Source: Rotaria sordida (Eukaryota; Rotifera; Eurotatoria; Philodinida; Philodinidae). From it: a stretch of DNA of 64,000 nucleotides. Shown in pieces: positions 1-12,309 of the stretch. Location: contig CAJNOL010001189.1 of assembly GCA_905250125.1 (NCBI GenBank), positions 1,488-65,487 of the forward strand, in the 5' to 3' direction. Made by a program: the position numbers and the translations under genes. Position 1 is the stretch's first letter; each line of letters opens with the position of its first letter. The notes beneath the pieces were generated by a model that saw only the letters and a program-made list of their open reading frames with translations, did no database searches and was not told the origin of the DNA.

Positions 1-2213
1 CGATCGGATCCTATAGGATAGAAACTTATATCAATGCTAACCTTGAAGAGAAGTATGTAGGTATGGCTTTTGGACCATTTCCAGAATTCACTTTTCAAAA
101 TCCGGTCGGATCCTACAGGATAGAAACTAATATGAATGGTAAGCTGAAATACAGATATATAGGTATGCCTTTTTGGCTTTTCCAGAAGTCAATTTTCAGA
201 ATCCGGTCGGATTCTATAGGATAGAAGCTTACATTAATGCTAAGCTTCAATTGAAATATATAGGTACGCCTTTTTCATCACTTCCAGGATTCAATTTTCA
301 AAATCCTATCGGATCCTATAGGATAGAAGCTTATATCAATGGTAAGCTCCAATAGAGATATGTGGATATGCCTTTTTCATCACTTCCAGAACTCAATTTT
401 CAAAATCCGATAGGATCCTACAGGATAGATAGTTATATCAATGCTTGGTTCCAATCGAGATATGTAGGTATACATTTTTGGCCAGTTCCAGAAGTCAATT
501 TTCAAAATCCGATCGGATCCGATAGGATAGAAACTTAGATCAATGCTAAGATTGAATACAGATATGTAGGTATACCTTTTCGGCCATTTGCAGAACTCAT
601 TTTTCAGAATCCAATCGGATCCTGTAGGATAGATACTTATATCGATGCTTAGCTTTAATAGTTATATGTAGGTATGGCTTTTTGATCACTTCGAGAACTT
701 AATTTTCAAAATCTGATCGGATCCTATAGGGTAGAAACTTATATTAATGCTACGCTCTAATGGAGATATATAAGTATGCCTTTTTAGCCATTTCCAGAAC
801 TCAATTTTCAAAATCCGATAGGATCCTATAGGATAGAAAGTTATATCAATGGTAAATTCCAATGGTGATATATAAGTTTGGATTTTTTGGCATTTCGAAA
901 ACTCAATTTTCAAAATCCGATCGGATCCTATAGGATAGAAACTTATATGAATGCTAACCTTGAAGAGAAGTATGTAGGTATGGCTTTTGGGCCATTTCAG
1001 AACTCAGTTCTCAGGGTCCGATCGGATCCTATAGGATAGAAACTTACATTAATGCTAAGCTTCAATTGAAATATATAGGTACGCCTTTTTGGGCATTTTC
1101 AAAATCCGATGAGATCCTATAGGGTAGAAACCTATATCAATGATAAAGTCCAATGGTGATATGGAAGTTTGGATTTTTCGGCATTTCGAAAACTCAATTT
1201 TCAAAATCCGAGTGGATCCTATAGGATAGAAACTTATATGAATGGCAAGCTGGAATACAGATAGATAGGTATGCCTTTTTAGCTAGTTCCAGAACTGAAT
1301 TTTCAAAATCCGATCGGATACTATAGGATACAAGCTTATATGAATGGTAAGCTCCAATGGAAATATATGGGTATGCCTTTTTCATCACTTCCAGAACTCA
1401 ATTTTCAAAATCCGATCGGATCCTATAGGATACATACTTACATCAATGCTTAGCTTTAATAGTTATATTAGGTATGCCTTTTGACCACTTCCAGACTTAA
1501 TTTTCAAAATCCTATCGGATCCTATAGGATAGAAGCTTATATCAATGGTAAGCTCCAATGGAGATATGTGGATATGCCTTTTTCATCACTTCCAGGACTC
1601 AATTTTCAAAATCCGATAGGATCCTATAGGATAGATACTTGTATGAATGCTTAGCTTTAATAGTTATATGTAGGTATGGCTTTTTGATCACTTCGAGAAC
1701 TTAATTTTCAAAATCTGATCGGATCCTATAGGGTAGAAACTTATATGAATGGTAAGCTCCAATTGAAATATATAGGTACGCCTTTTTGGCCATTTCCAGA
1801 TCTGAATTTTCAAAGTCCGATCGGATCCTATAGGGTAGAAACCTATATCAAAGATAAAGTCCAATGGTGATATGGAAGTTTGGATTTTTCGGCATTTCGA
1901 AAACTCAATTTTCAAAATCCGATCGGATTCTATAGGATAGAAGCATATAGCAGTGCTAAGCTCGAATGGAGATACGTAGATGTACATTTTTGCCATTTCC
2001 AGAACTCAGTTTTCAAAATCCCCATCGGATCCAAATGGTAGAAACTTATATTAATGATAAGCTCCAAGCGAGATATGAAGGTAGGCATATTTGCTCATTT
2101 CCAGAACTGAATTTTCAAAATCCGATGTGATCCAATAGGATAGTAACTTATATTAGTGCTAAGCTCGAATGGAGATATCTAGGTATACATTTGTTGCCAT
2201 TTCGAGAAATGAA
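1..2213. repeat. Satellite array, about 102 bp unit, about 21 copies
   Basis: Head-to-tail tandem repeats. The box CCGATCGGATCCTATAGGAT recurs at about 1, 103, 204, 306 and 408 and on to about 2120, so the period is 101-102 bp. Each unit holds two adjoining palindromes (CCGATCGG and ATCCTATAGGAT), then a variable middle with TATCAATGCTAAGCTCCAAT, and ends CATTTCCAGAACTCAATTTT. Copies diverge by roughly 10-20 percent with small indels. The array runs off the left edge and ends near 2213. Open frames inside it are repeat artefacts. Likely a centromeric, subtelomeric or dispersed satellite; its function cannot be told from sequence. Confidence 0.95.
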
Positions 2214-2709
2214 ATAATTTAACTGAATTCAATATCATATTCAGACCTTTTTAAACAGTTTCGAAACTAAAAATGTTCTGTTTTATGAATTTATGAATAT
2301 ACTGAAAAGATTCTACGTTTGAAACGATTTTTGTCACAACGGATAACGACATGTTGTTTTAGTGTATATTTTGGTCAATTGGGCAGAAACATAGAATCGA
2401 ACTTACTACTTCTGTACTTCAGCACTTCTTTTAGTTCGTACTTCATAGAAACCTGTGTGCTCATGTTGAAAATAGACAGTTTGTTGTTATCAGGTCAACA
2501 AGCTTTCTCGCGGGTAGCCGCATTTTATAAGCTCCTTGAGCAAGGCATTATATACTAGAAAAAAGAACTATTCTGCTGCACCTTAATCCAAAACCTATAT
2601 TAAACACACTACGTTTCAGTGGCTATAAATCATGAAACTTTCCGGCTCACACAAGGTAAAATTTAGATTCCAAACATTATCATAATAAATAAAATCGACC
2701 ACAGATTCA
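2214..2709. other. Unique AT-rich spacer
   Basis: Between the satellite and the next repeat. Short open frames occur but none has a recognisable domain, a convincing splice pattern or coding-like composition. Nothing else is seen. Confidence 0.5.
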
Positions 2710-3075
2710 AAGATTGATGGAATCCTATAGAAATCCGACCGTCGGAATAAATGGGGATTTCAACAATCGGAAGTGATCGGAAGCGTATGAGTATGCGATT
2801 GTCGGATCCGATCGAAATTCTGCAAGCCGGATTCCGATCGGATTTTTGTCGGATTTTTTGGACCACGGTTGAAAGATTGATATAATCCTATCGAAATCCG
2901 ATCGGTATCCGACCGTCGGAATAAATGGGGATTTCGACAATCGGAAATTATCGGAAACGTATGCGTATCCGATTGTCGGATCCGATCGGAATTCTGTAAC
3001 CCGGATTCCGATCGGATTTTTGTCGGTTTTCGGGTCCGATCGGATCCGTCGTCGGATTTTTGGACCTGGGTAACC
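2710..3075. repeat. GC-rich two-copy tandem repeat, about 170 bp unit
   Basis: Two direct copies (about 2710-2872 and 2873-3045) share CCGACCGTCGGAATAAATGG, a block GGATTCCGATCGGATTTTTG and many overlapping CGATCGG and GGATCCG palindromes, then a partial extension with TCGGGTCCGATCGGATCCG. GC content is far above the surroundings. The GGATCC/TCGGGTCC style recurs at 31607-31645 and 32757-32882, suggesting a related repeat class. Confidence 0.8.
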
Positions 3076-5812
3076 AATTTTGAAAAAAGATCAGTTTCAA
3101 TCGATAGAACTTTATTAATTGTTCAGAAAGGACTAAAGTCAATGTGAATCTATCTTTCAAGCGAAAAGACTCTGGTTGCAATCAGAAATAAGTAGCACCA
3201 TTTTAATCGATTTTCATTCAAAAAATAATCGGTTTTACTTCCGATTTCTCGTAAAAAAAAATTTTACATGAGTAATTGTGCCCGCAACTGATAATAATCA
3301 GAAATCTTTATTGTACGAATGTTTTGGAAGTTTCATTTAGCTAACAAATAAAATCAGAGTATTTATTAAATTTAACGATATTTCTCATATACACACAAGA
3401 TCATATGCACTATCAACTGCATGAAGTGGCATAGGTTTTACTGAAGTAGAACCGAAATAAATATGTATTAAAATTAACAGTGTAACTAAAATTAGTAACC
3501 AATGTAACTCTTGCATATTGTTCAGCAGACATTTAACTCATGAAAATTTATATTAATAAATGATAGTCTTCAAAACATTAGAATATCCAGGAATACATCT
3601 TGGTTTTTTTACGTTCAATAAATAGTTAAACTTTTCTCTCATGTTGTTTTTCCAGCATTGAAATCATTCAACCTTATTTAAATCATGATCACTATGATAA
3701 TAAATTTTTTAGAATATTCTTATTCAATGACTGGAGTGACTGTAGGGGTAGATTGTTTAGAAATCTTTTCCATAAAAGCAATTCACTTTTAGTGGTATCA
3801 TTCTAAGCTGAGTCACGCTGAGTCATCAGAAAGTGGCCTGATTTTGACGCTTATTATATAAATAAAATAAAAAAGAAAAGAATAGCAATTGAGAAGTCAC
3901 CATGATGCCTGCTCGTACTCTTTATAGAAGCAATTGCTCGTTGCCAATGTGTAATAAAATGATGCAGACATATACTATTATTTAAATATTCTTGAATAGG
4001 TTCAAAACTTTTTTGATAACTGTTTATTTAGTCTCATAACAATATTTTGGAGCGATTAGCTTTGATAATTTACAACGACATTACAATTTATAATGCTCTA
4101 GTGACATTAGAGAAACAATGTCTATTGTTAATAATTAATCTCGAGAATCTTAAGTAATTCCTATTTATTATTTCTTTCAGATTTTTTTAATGTACTCTTT
4201 CAAATAAAATTTTTTTGTGATTGAAAGAAACTGTTACACTTTATGATAAAGTTTTTCAGCTAATTTTAGTAGCGATCGGTTTTCACTCGTTCAATTTAGA
4301 TAGATGTACTTCATGGTTGAAATTCTGATGTTTCAAATATCAATTAAATCCTTGTTGTCGAGTCTACAAATATAGAACTTTTATGAATCATTATATTCCA
4401 TACAATCTAGTTTCTGTTGTAGTTTTATTAAGGAAAAAAAATGATCTTTGAACATTTATGAAGTGATGAAATACAGAAAAAGTGACTAGAGTGGGACAAG
4501 AGAAAAATAAATAGATTATACAGAGAAGAGAATTAAAACATACAGTACTGTGAAAACTTATAGAATTACCTACCAACTTTGACTTCTCAGTATTTCTTGC
4601 AATAAAAACTGAAAGAGCGACTGTGAATCGATGTATTGGTAATGAGTTTGAAACGAAAAAAGAGTATCAGTCAGCAAAAAAAATTCAAAAGAAGTCAAAA
4701 TTAGTAGGTGATTCTATGATTTTTCACAGCACTATCAATAGTAAGTAACATATGCGATTATACTAATCCGTTTTTTTTGTGACAGGATGAGTCGAATCAA
4801 ATCCGATTGAAATTTTTCTCGTTATTTTCGGTCTCTGATACGGATACATTCAAATTTTATTTTACTCTGTCGTTCTAGGTAAGTCGTTCTCTTCAATGAA
4901 CCAGAGACTATTAATTTTTCAAGAAAGGTTAGTGATCAACTGGAACTGAGTGGATGTTTTCAAACAAAGAAGTGCAATCATCCATGTAAACACCAAATTA
5001 AAACTAAACGCTGTTCGATAAAAATACGTACGTACACAGGTAGTGGAGAGATTGATTAAGTCATCTGAAATCTCGTACAAAATGTCCTATTCACTATTGT
5101 TTAATGTCTGTATTCGCTTTAGCTAGGAAATTGCTAGTTATATGAAAAGAATTATGAACTCAAGAAGTTCTTGGTATCAACCGATTGTTCCATGAATCAA
5201 ATAAATCATTCATCTTCTCTTAGATAAGCCTTCTTTCAAAAAACATCGATTTCCCAAAAAAAAGTAACATTTCATTCACTTGATCTAGAGATTACCATAA
5301 ATGTCAGAGTAAAAATGCGCCCCAAACATTTCTTATTCAGTTCTTTTGACTATAAAGCTCTACTGGCATTCTTTGAACGATTCTACAACTATAATGAATT
5401 CAAAGCGTTTTTAAAGTTTCTCAATTTCTGATAGCCGTTACAATTTTCTAGGACCTGGGACTTCTTAGAACTATGTTTCGTTAGCTTTGATGATTTCGTT
5501 TCTTCAATGAATTCTTAAGTTACAGAAATTTCAGAAGGATATAATTCATGAAAATCAACTAGTCCTCTCCTATGACTTTCAATTCAATTCATCTGATGAA
5601 ATCCTTTCTATAACTAGTGGAGAAAAACAAAACTGCGATGCAAAATTCTATTAACTTTGTTTTGTATTTGGTGAAATATTAAAGAAAAGAAACCAGAAAC
5701 TCAATGAAATCCTTGAAAATAGCTTGAATAACGTAATGATTATTTTCTTTTAGATAATATTCATCTACATCAAAATATTAGCCTGCAGTTTTTATTATTC
5801 CAAAATCAATAG
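3076..5812. other. Long noncoding AT-rich stretch
   Basis: No coding exon, RNA gene or structured repeat could be supported here. A minus-strand frame at 4391-4576 has no domain and low-complexity composition. A short direct repeat GCTGAGTCA occurs twice near 3806-3825. Confidence 0.5.
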
Positions 5813-6085
5813 CTAAAATAATTGAAAAAAATCATTGATTGAACTGAGTGATATTTTGGCACGATAAAAATCTGACTGTAAGATAAAAGTGAAATTTACC
5901 TGATATCGAGGATATGTATCAATAATCTTATTTAACCGTTCACACACATTCCGAAGTGAAAGTAAAATTGTTTTTGGTTCGAGATTGTCTAGAATACGAT
6001 AGACAATCTCGACAGGTAATGCCAAAAACGACGAGTGAACTTTGCTAGCCATATATGTTGCTTGTTTTCGAATAGTATATGTCAT
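5813..6085 (-). pseudogene. Truncated F-box protein gene
   Basis: The 90-residue frame has an F-box near its N terminus: LPVEIVYRILDNLEP, then a Leu-rich helix and a Cys-Glu-Arg-Leu-Asn-Lys stretch. It continues into YQVNFTFILQSDFY, as in bdelloid F-box/LRR proteins, where the F-box recruits Skp1 and the C-terminal repeats bind substrate for an SCF ubiquitin ligase. Here coding similarity stops about 15 residues later and the frame closes, so the whole substrate-binding part is missing. The methionine at 6052-6050 (MASKVHSS) is the likelier start. A GTAAAT at 5899 could be a splice donor, but no downstream exon is visible. A truncated copy is the simplest reading. Confidence 0.6.
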
Positions 6086-7482
6086 AAAAGTGAATTTCTT
6101 TTTAAATTTGCCATTCTTTATATCAATGTGTTTATTGACAATATGTCATCAACTTTCATCGTAGTTATGCAATTTTTTTCTTATATATATAATTGAAAGA
6201 AGTGTACTGCGAAAAATCTAATGAAAAAGTAGATTTGTAAAAGTACTCATAAATATATCATATGTTTCTATCTGACCTTGATTCGAAAATTTTGAGTATA
6301 TATAATTGATAGTTCATGAGAATATTTATTCTTCTTGAATATATGCAAGACCTTCTTTACGTTTTCTTTCTCTCCACTTCGTTTCAGCTTTCGAGATAAA
6401 AGCAAAGAGAAAAAAAGATAAGCGAAAATTTTGCAACATAAGATGACAAATAGACGAGTAAAGATATGGTTATAAATGTCAACATTGGAATTTTATTGCT
6501 ACAATACAAGATAAGTGTTACACGTGGCAATACAACGAGCGACTAAAATAGTACTTCTTGTATACACACTTGCTTAACACGAAATCCATCTTCAGTAATA
6601 AAGAGAAAAAGACTAAAATAAGATTATTCTTACTTTTTGCATCATTAACAATACAGAAGAATTTATTTTTGATCATTTTTGCAAAAGAAAAATAGTGGCA
6701 GGCAAAAATTCGTAAACGAAATTCCAATAAGATGATATTAGTAGAGAAATAATTCTGCAAACGTTTTGTATATCAAGGAAAAATTCTTTTTCAAGTTTAG
6801 GAATTGGAGCAAGTTCTTGACCTTTGATTGAGCATTGAGTTCTTTCGTTTGAAGTTCTAATTCATCAAAATAACTTAAAATTTAGAGAAACTACCTTGTA
6901 TTCAATGTAATAGACTACGTAAATGAGTATGTTACATCCCGAAAATATGACTATAGAAAAGATGTGTATTTTATTCTAGAAGGATTTTTCTAAAAATACT
7001 TCCTTAAACTTTTTAACTTTATTTGAGAAGAAAACGCTGTTAGTTTTCTTTATGATAAAAAAACCTCCAATATATCAGCAACTTACTGCAGTTTTATCAT
7101 TCCAGTTAACGGCTTCATTTATCTTGATAAGTCGCTATCCAGTCAAACGCAGAAGCTTAAAAAATGCGTGTACATACGTGTTCTACTTCTATATGACATG
7201 CTTGTGAATGCGTCGCAGAGTCAACCACGTTCGCTTTGACACACATGAAAAGTTGCGCATGAACATGTAATTTAATGTTGCATGCAGAAACATGCACATG
7301 TAAAGCAGTCCATACGCTCAACTAATGAAAACAATATAAATGAGTACATTTGAAACAATCAATTAGAATACAATAACAAAAGCTTGTCTGCTTAAGATGA
7401 AAGAATATTCCTTACTATTGAGGATGTCTGAATCTCGCTTCTCACGTGGATTCTCTTTTTGATCTGCCTGTTACAGAATGTT
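6086..7482. other. Noncoding AT-rich stretch
   Basis: No supported exon. A minus-strand frame at 6518-6760 lacks any recognisable domain and has the Phe/Ile/Lys-rich composition of random AT-rich DNA. Confidence 0.45.
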
Positions 7483-7541
7483 CCCTAGACTGCAAGGCTA
7501 GGGTCTAGAAACGGGAATTCATCTCACTGCACGTATCGTTT
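7483..7541 (+). repeat. Partial copy of an 80 bp palindromic mini-element
   Basis: It matches the left three quarters of the complete copy at 9339-9418, sharing GGGAATTCATCTCACTGCAC and ACGTATCGTTT. It stops where a different tandem repeat begins, so the right terminal repeat is missing. Confidence 0.8.
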
Positions 7542-7544
7542 TTG

Positions 7545-7745
7545 TCGGTAACATGGCACAAACGACCATTTTTTTCGCACAAACGACTAGCTTTTTGGCT
7601 CAAATGGCCATTTTTTGGTACAAACGACGTTTTTTTGGTAAAAAATGACCACGTAACTATGGTACGAATGATCAGGTAACTATAGTAGAAAAAAACGATA
7701 ATATAACTACGGCATCAATCAAGAGGTAACTACGGTAAAAATGAA
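7545..7745. repeat. Two-phase degenerate short tandem repeat
   Basis: The first phase repeats a core like GGCACAAACGACCATTTTTT about four times with a 20-28 bp period. It then changes to a phase built on GGTAACTAYGGTANNAATGA, repeated about five times. Copies are degenerate. It abuts the partial mini-element at 7483-7541. Confidence 0.65.
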
Positions 7746-9338
7746 CATATGGCTCTGATACTGCTGAGTATTTTGATACTGCATAAATAAATACTTTAAA
7801 AATGACACATAGATAATAGTATTTGAACTAAAAAACAAGTAAAATTTTTCAAGGTTTGATAAGTATTTTTATGAAGGTATTTATTTTACAATGGATCAAT
7901 TACTTATCTATGCATCAATTTTGGTTTGTATACTTATTCATGGGTACAGAATATTTTCGATAAAATGAGTTTTATTAGCTAATATCGTATTATTTAAATA
8001 ATATAATATTTATTTATTTGTGTCAAAAATGGCGCTAAGTTAATTATTTGCAATATTTCCTAATAATATCTATATTGTTATTTTATTGAATAAATATAAA
8101 TCATAATGTAACGCCAATTTTACTCTTGATATGGAGGAAGATGAAAATAGTATTAACAACAAAAAAACGAAACGTTCGTATACACAGAATCTTATTAAGA
8201 CTTCAAAGGAAATGTTGATCTATATTATGTAGCATGTCATTCTTCATCATCACAAATATTATTAATACACGTATGAAAAGAACAACGGTATGCCCAAACG
8301 ACTTGTACGACAATTCAGAAAAGCAATGCCAAGGATTAGAAGTTTCGAAAAGTATGCATTTGTAATTTGATAGTTTTAAAATTTTAGCAGTTGTATTATT
8401 GTAAAATATTTTTTATTAATTTTGTCAGTTTAATTGTCTTGTTATGGTGCATATAAATAAAACAGTTCAAAATCAATTTTAACGTGTAATTATAGAGATA
8501 CCTAGTGTCGCATTAAACATTTTGAATCACTGTTTCATGTTGACGAACTAGTTTATGTGAATGCATACATTTATCAAAATTCAACCTCTTAAATAATGCA
8601 GATTCAGAATGAAATTATATAATGATAATAAACGAATCAGAAAAGAAATTATCTGAAAATAAATATCAGACGGTTTTATATTCTGAAATGAATGATATTG
8701 TTTTGATGGTATTGAAATGTCGGCGAATCTGAAGTACCAACATGTTTGCCAATACTTTGATCTTCTTAATATTGTCAGTTGCTGTACGATAAATCATACA
8801 TTGTATATCTACTGATGTAATGTCTGAGTGTTTATTTTTAGTTATTTTAATGAGTAAATTATTTAAAGTGACTATGATAAATATTAGACTAATCTCGCAA
8901 TATGAATAGAGATAGTATAAAAACAAATACGATTTAAAAAAGATAGTACTAATGAATGTTAGTTGTTTGAAAATATAAGCTTGAATTTATGTTGTTTCTA
9001 GTTTATTAACCAACAATGATTGAAATAAATATATGTTAAACATGTGTTAGATTCGCGAAAAGCATGTAATTTTAAATAAATAAACATATATTTATGCATA
9101 GATGTAGTTTTAAGCTGATGTATATTAATCATTATATGATAGAATAAGAACAAAGAGTAGTGGAACTGTTCTTATCTACTAATAACCAATCAAACTATAA
9201 AGGTTTTACTAATGTTTATTTTAATCGTATAAGTTTTTCATTGACTACCAGTCATAGAAACTGTAGCTAACAATGTGAAACACAACGAAAGATGATTTTT
9301 TATAAATTACGACCGAGTCGATTCAATTAATATTTATT
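7746..9338. other. Noncoding AT-rich stretch
   Basis: One short plus-strand frame from 8152 (MEEDENSINNKKTKRSYTQN) looks slightly coding-like but soon ends and matches no family I recognise. A minus-strand frame at 8666-8926 is low complexity. Nothing else can be supported. Confidence 0.4.
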
Positions 9339-9418
9339 CCCTGGACTGTGAGGATAGAGTCTAGAAATGGGAATTCATCTCACTGCACGTATCGTTTCTA
9401 GACCACGACAGTCTAGGG
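9339..9418. mobile_element. 80 bp palindromic mini-MITE
   Basis: It begins CCCTGGACTGT and ends with the inverse, ACAGTCTAGGG. A second inner pair, GTCTAGAAA and TTTCTAGAC, flanks a loop of about 35 bp. The loop is nearly identical to 7500-7541, which shows dispersal. No coding capacity and no clear target-site duplication. Confidence 0.7.
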
Positions 9419-9802
9419 CCAAGTGAGCCAAGTTTCGATGAACGTTACTTGTTCATTAATATCACCAATGTTTAAATGTTAGAGCATTGATCAGGATAGT
9501 AGACTGAATTTAGTTTGCAACTCGTCTTCCTTGATCTTATAAGATTTCATAATCAAATAAAGAAACAAATATTCGATTGATATCAAAAAACATACAAGCT
9601 AAACTTATGAGGAACATTCTCAAGTTTCGAAAAGCTTTTCAGCCTGGAATTTATGCATTTTGTAGGCCTTAATGAACTATATTTAATATAAATAGAGTTC
9701 ATGTTTATGGCTTATTTCTTATGATATTCAATGTTTTTTACTATTACAGCTATGAGAGTCATCCTATCAAGGAAAAAACACTGACTTAATCAATGCAAGT
9801 TG

Positions 9803-10235
9803 AGTGACGAGAGGAGTCCACCAACTCTCCAATCGCTTTTGAGTTAAGACCATGTGTATTATGTAGATCCAAATGATCTGTGAATACTCTGACAGGAGTT
9901 AGTGATCTTAGCTTATTGCTACGGATATATTGCACTTCTACGGCATGTCGCTGTTCCTACCTTAAGATACAACTACGGTAATAGTATATCTTTTACATCA
10001 CTCAGATGAAACAGTAGATTTGATGTTCATATATAATGTTTTTCTGATGTTCCTGAGAGGGAAGGATGACGGCACTGATTTAAACAATATTGTAAAAGTG
10101 AAGTATCTCTGCAGCAATAAGCTAAGAGCATGAACTCTTTTCAGAGTATTCATAGCTCATTTAGGTCTACATAATGCACCTGGTCTCGACTGAAAAACCA
10201 TTGGACAGTTGGTAGACTTCTCTTATGAGACAGTG
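9803..10235. mobile_element. Foldback element, about 430 bp
   Basis: The left arm (about 9803-9941) and right arm (about 10092-10235) are imperfect inverted copies. Examples are CTTAGCTTATTGCT versus AGCAATAAGCTAAG, CATTATGTAGACC/CATAATACACATGG-type blocks, and CCACCAACTCTCC versus GGACAGTTGGTAG. The spacer is about 150 bp. A third, half-length copy of the right arm lies at 33601-33717, so this is a dispersed family. No open frame is present. Confidence 0.75.
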
Positions 10236-10581
10236 ATTTCTCTTTAATAAAATGACTCTTATTGTTTCACCAGTAAAAATATTTGATCTTCTAAGAAACA
10301 ACAAGTTCTTCGACACTTGGGAATGTTCCTTCATTAGTTGTTAAAACACAAGACAATTTAGTTTTTAACTCTGCACAGTCTTTTTAGAAGCGAAATTGTT
10401 TTCCTTTTCAAGATAATTTTACTTGATATAATGATTATTTATACATGAAAACGTTTACACGAGAATAGCCGATATGCTAACATTAAAAATGACTAGATCA
10501 AACAAAAGAATTAACAACAATGGGAAAACTTATTTACAAGATGCGTGTATTCTTTCCTCGATTAAATGGACGAAAGAATTC
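10236..10581. other. Noncoding, downstream of the membrane protein gene
   Basis: AT-rich sequence with no exon or repeat identified; presumably the 3' flank of the minus-strand gene at 10582-11373. Confidence 0.4.
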
Positions 10582-11373
10582 TTAGTAAAATAACAGTATA
10601 TAATTCCAAACAGCCAATGCACATAAAAAAAAATAATATTCCATAAATAAACATATTAAAAAAGATGTTGTTTTCTTCTGCTCTGGTCGAGGAAACACTG
10701 GATTATCTGAAAGTTGATATATCAAATGATTCTTTGCTATTTGTTCATCCATTTGTCGAATGATTTCTTGAATTTTGACATTACTCTCACATTGTCTAAT
10801 TTTACCAATGGTCTCGCTCCAACATTGACTATTTGCTTTCTCTAGTGCGAATAATCGTTCATCGTTCACCATATCAATATCAAGGCTTCGTTTGATTGCT
10901 TTTAAATCATTAAAAGGTTTCTTTTCAAGATATAGAATCATTGATAATACACACAATAAATATGGTGCATCACGATAAAAAATATTATTTTGTCGGTGAG
11001 TTCGATCAGTATTAACCATTAAACCTACCCAAGTATATACGTACATGATCGTATGATATAGCGATATATAATACTCATTCAAAACATGAACAAAAAGGAG
11101 TACAACTGTATAAACTGTATAACGATTTACTCGAAACCAAAAAATGGTCCACCACGTACAATTATCCGGCACATTGATATATGGTGAAATAAAATTATAA
11201 TCTTGTCTTAACATTTCAGAACATTCGTTGTTTGATTGCATTTTTTCAATATAATACCAACTAAATGTAACGAGTGTAATTTGACATAATAAAATTGACC
11301 ATAATTGTTTTCTTTCAGACCAATTAATAAATCGGTAGAAAGCTCCCATTATTTTATCTACAAAACTTTTCAA
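10582..11373 (-). CDS. Multi-pass membrane protein, unknown family
   Basis: A single uninterrupted 263-residue frame. About four hydrophobic segments are visible: residues ~24-41 (WSILLCQITLVTFSWYYI), ~88-110, ~137-150 and a C-terminal one ~236-262. Between the third and fourth lies a charged, helix-prone cytosolic or lumenal stretch (KAIKRSLDIDMVNDERLFAL through KIQEIIRQMDEQ). Between the first two, a short Cys-containing loop (CSEML and CTWW) may form a disulfide. The first ATG in the frame gives a short charged leader before segment one. No family could be named; the layout is that of a channel-like or ER membrane protein, but that is only a guess. It stands alone, with repeats on both sides. 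The lack of introns, the length and the composition support a real gene. Confidence 0.65.
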   Translation of the reverse strand: MKSFVDKIMGAFYRFINWSERKQLWSILLCQITLVTFSWYYIEKMQSNNECSEMLRQDYNFISPYINVPDNCTWWTIFWFRVNRYTVYTVVLLFVHVLNEYYISLYHTIMYVYTWVGLMVNTDRTHRQNNIFYRDAPYLLCVLSMILYLEKKPFNDLKAIKRSLDIDMVNDERLFALEKANSQCWSETIGKIRQCESNVKIQEIIRQMDEQIAKNHLIYQLSDNPVFPRPEQKKTTSFLICLFMEYYFFLCALAVWNYILLFY

Positions 11374-11485
11374 AACAAAAGTTGAAATAAAGAACTAAAA
11401 AGCTTGAGCTATGAGGAGTTTATTGTGTTGAATGTATCTGACTGAAACAGGTACTAATAGTTGAAAGACAAAAACCAAAAGACTT

Positions 11486-11785
11486 CCCATGTAAAAAAAA
11501 ATCAAATTAAAAATCGATTAAAATGAGACGATTTTAATCTGATTTTAACAAGATTTTTCAACCTTAAAAGACAGATTTTATTTGACTTAATCTTTTTTTA
11601 ATCGATCAAAATTGATTATTGAAATAAATCGATTATAATTGATTATTACAGTTTTTTAATAGATTTTAATCGATTAAAAAAGATTAAGTCAAATAAAATT
11701 TATCTTTTAAGGTTGAAAAATCCGATTAAAATCAGATCAAAATCGTCTCATTTTAATCGATTTTTAATAATTTTTTTTACATGGG
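11486..11785. mobile_element. 300 bp near-perfect palindromic MITE
   Basis: Terminal repeats begin CCCATGTAAAAAAAA and extend inward about 130 bp on each side, sharing AAAATGAGACGATTTT, CAACCTTAAAAGA and TTTTATTTGACTTAATCTTT. A short AT-rich centre separates the arms. No open frame. Flanks do not show a clear target-site duplication, so the superfamily is unknown. A minus-strand frame at 11748-11990 overlaps its right end and is not considered real. Confidence 0.85.
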
Positions 11786-11969
11786 CTCTCTGAGAAAAAA
11801 AAATATAAACAAAAAAAAAGGAAAAAATAACTAAGAAAATAACTCTGAGTTCATGACTAGATAATGAACTGTATCTGATAGGAATGTGCATATTATACGA
11901 CAATACCATCACGATAGTTAATAATCTAAAATAACGGAGAAGAAGAAAAGATTTATCATATATGTAAGG

Positions 11970-12095
11970 AGCTAGTAATTCAAAAATCAAGCATATTTTT
12001 TTTTCGATTTTTATACATGGTTAGATAGAGCTTGTCAAGCTCTACCAGAATATGTGTGTTAAAAAATTTTCAATCTCTCTTGTTATGATAAAATA
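11970..12095 (+). repeat. Half copy of the GATAGAGCTT foldback family
   Basis: It shares with the left arm of the large foldback at 37753-38880 the order AATTCAAAAAT, TTTTTATACATGGTTAGATA, GAGCTT, CAAGCTCT, then TTAAAAAATTT. It retains a single arm here. Confidence 0.6.
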
Positions 12096-12309
12096 TTGAA
12101 AAAGCTCGCAATTTTTTTCTCACTAGAAACATACGTATTAATTGTCAAATAGATTAACTTTTATAACGTTTCTGTTGAGTAAGAAGCTCTAAATGTTATT
12201 TTCTAAACACTGAATGAAAACATGTATCTGCTCAGTATGAAAAAGTACGATCGTAAATGATCCTAACTTAGCCGCGACTTAAGATGCCCTTCTCGATCAA
12301 GACTTACTT

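Noticed and set aside
173..1996. Several 60-102 residue frames on both strands
   Set aside because: They lie wholly in the 102 bp satellite and repeat its unit.
1..2213. CRISPR-like regular repetition
   Set aside because: Units are about 102 bp tandem satellite with no short repeat/spacer pattern, and the genome is eukaryotic.
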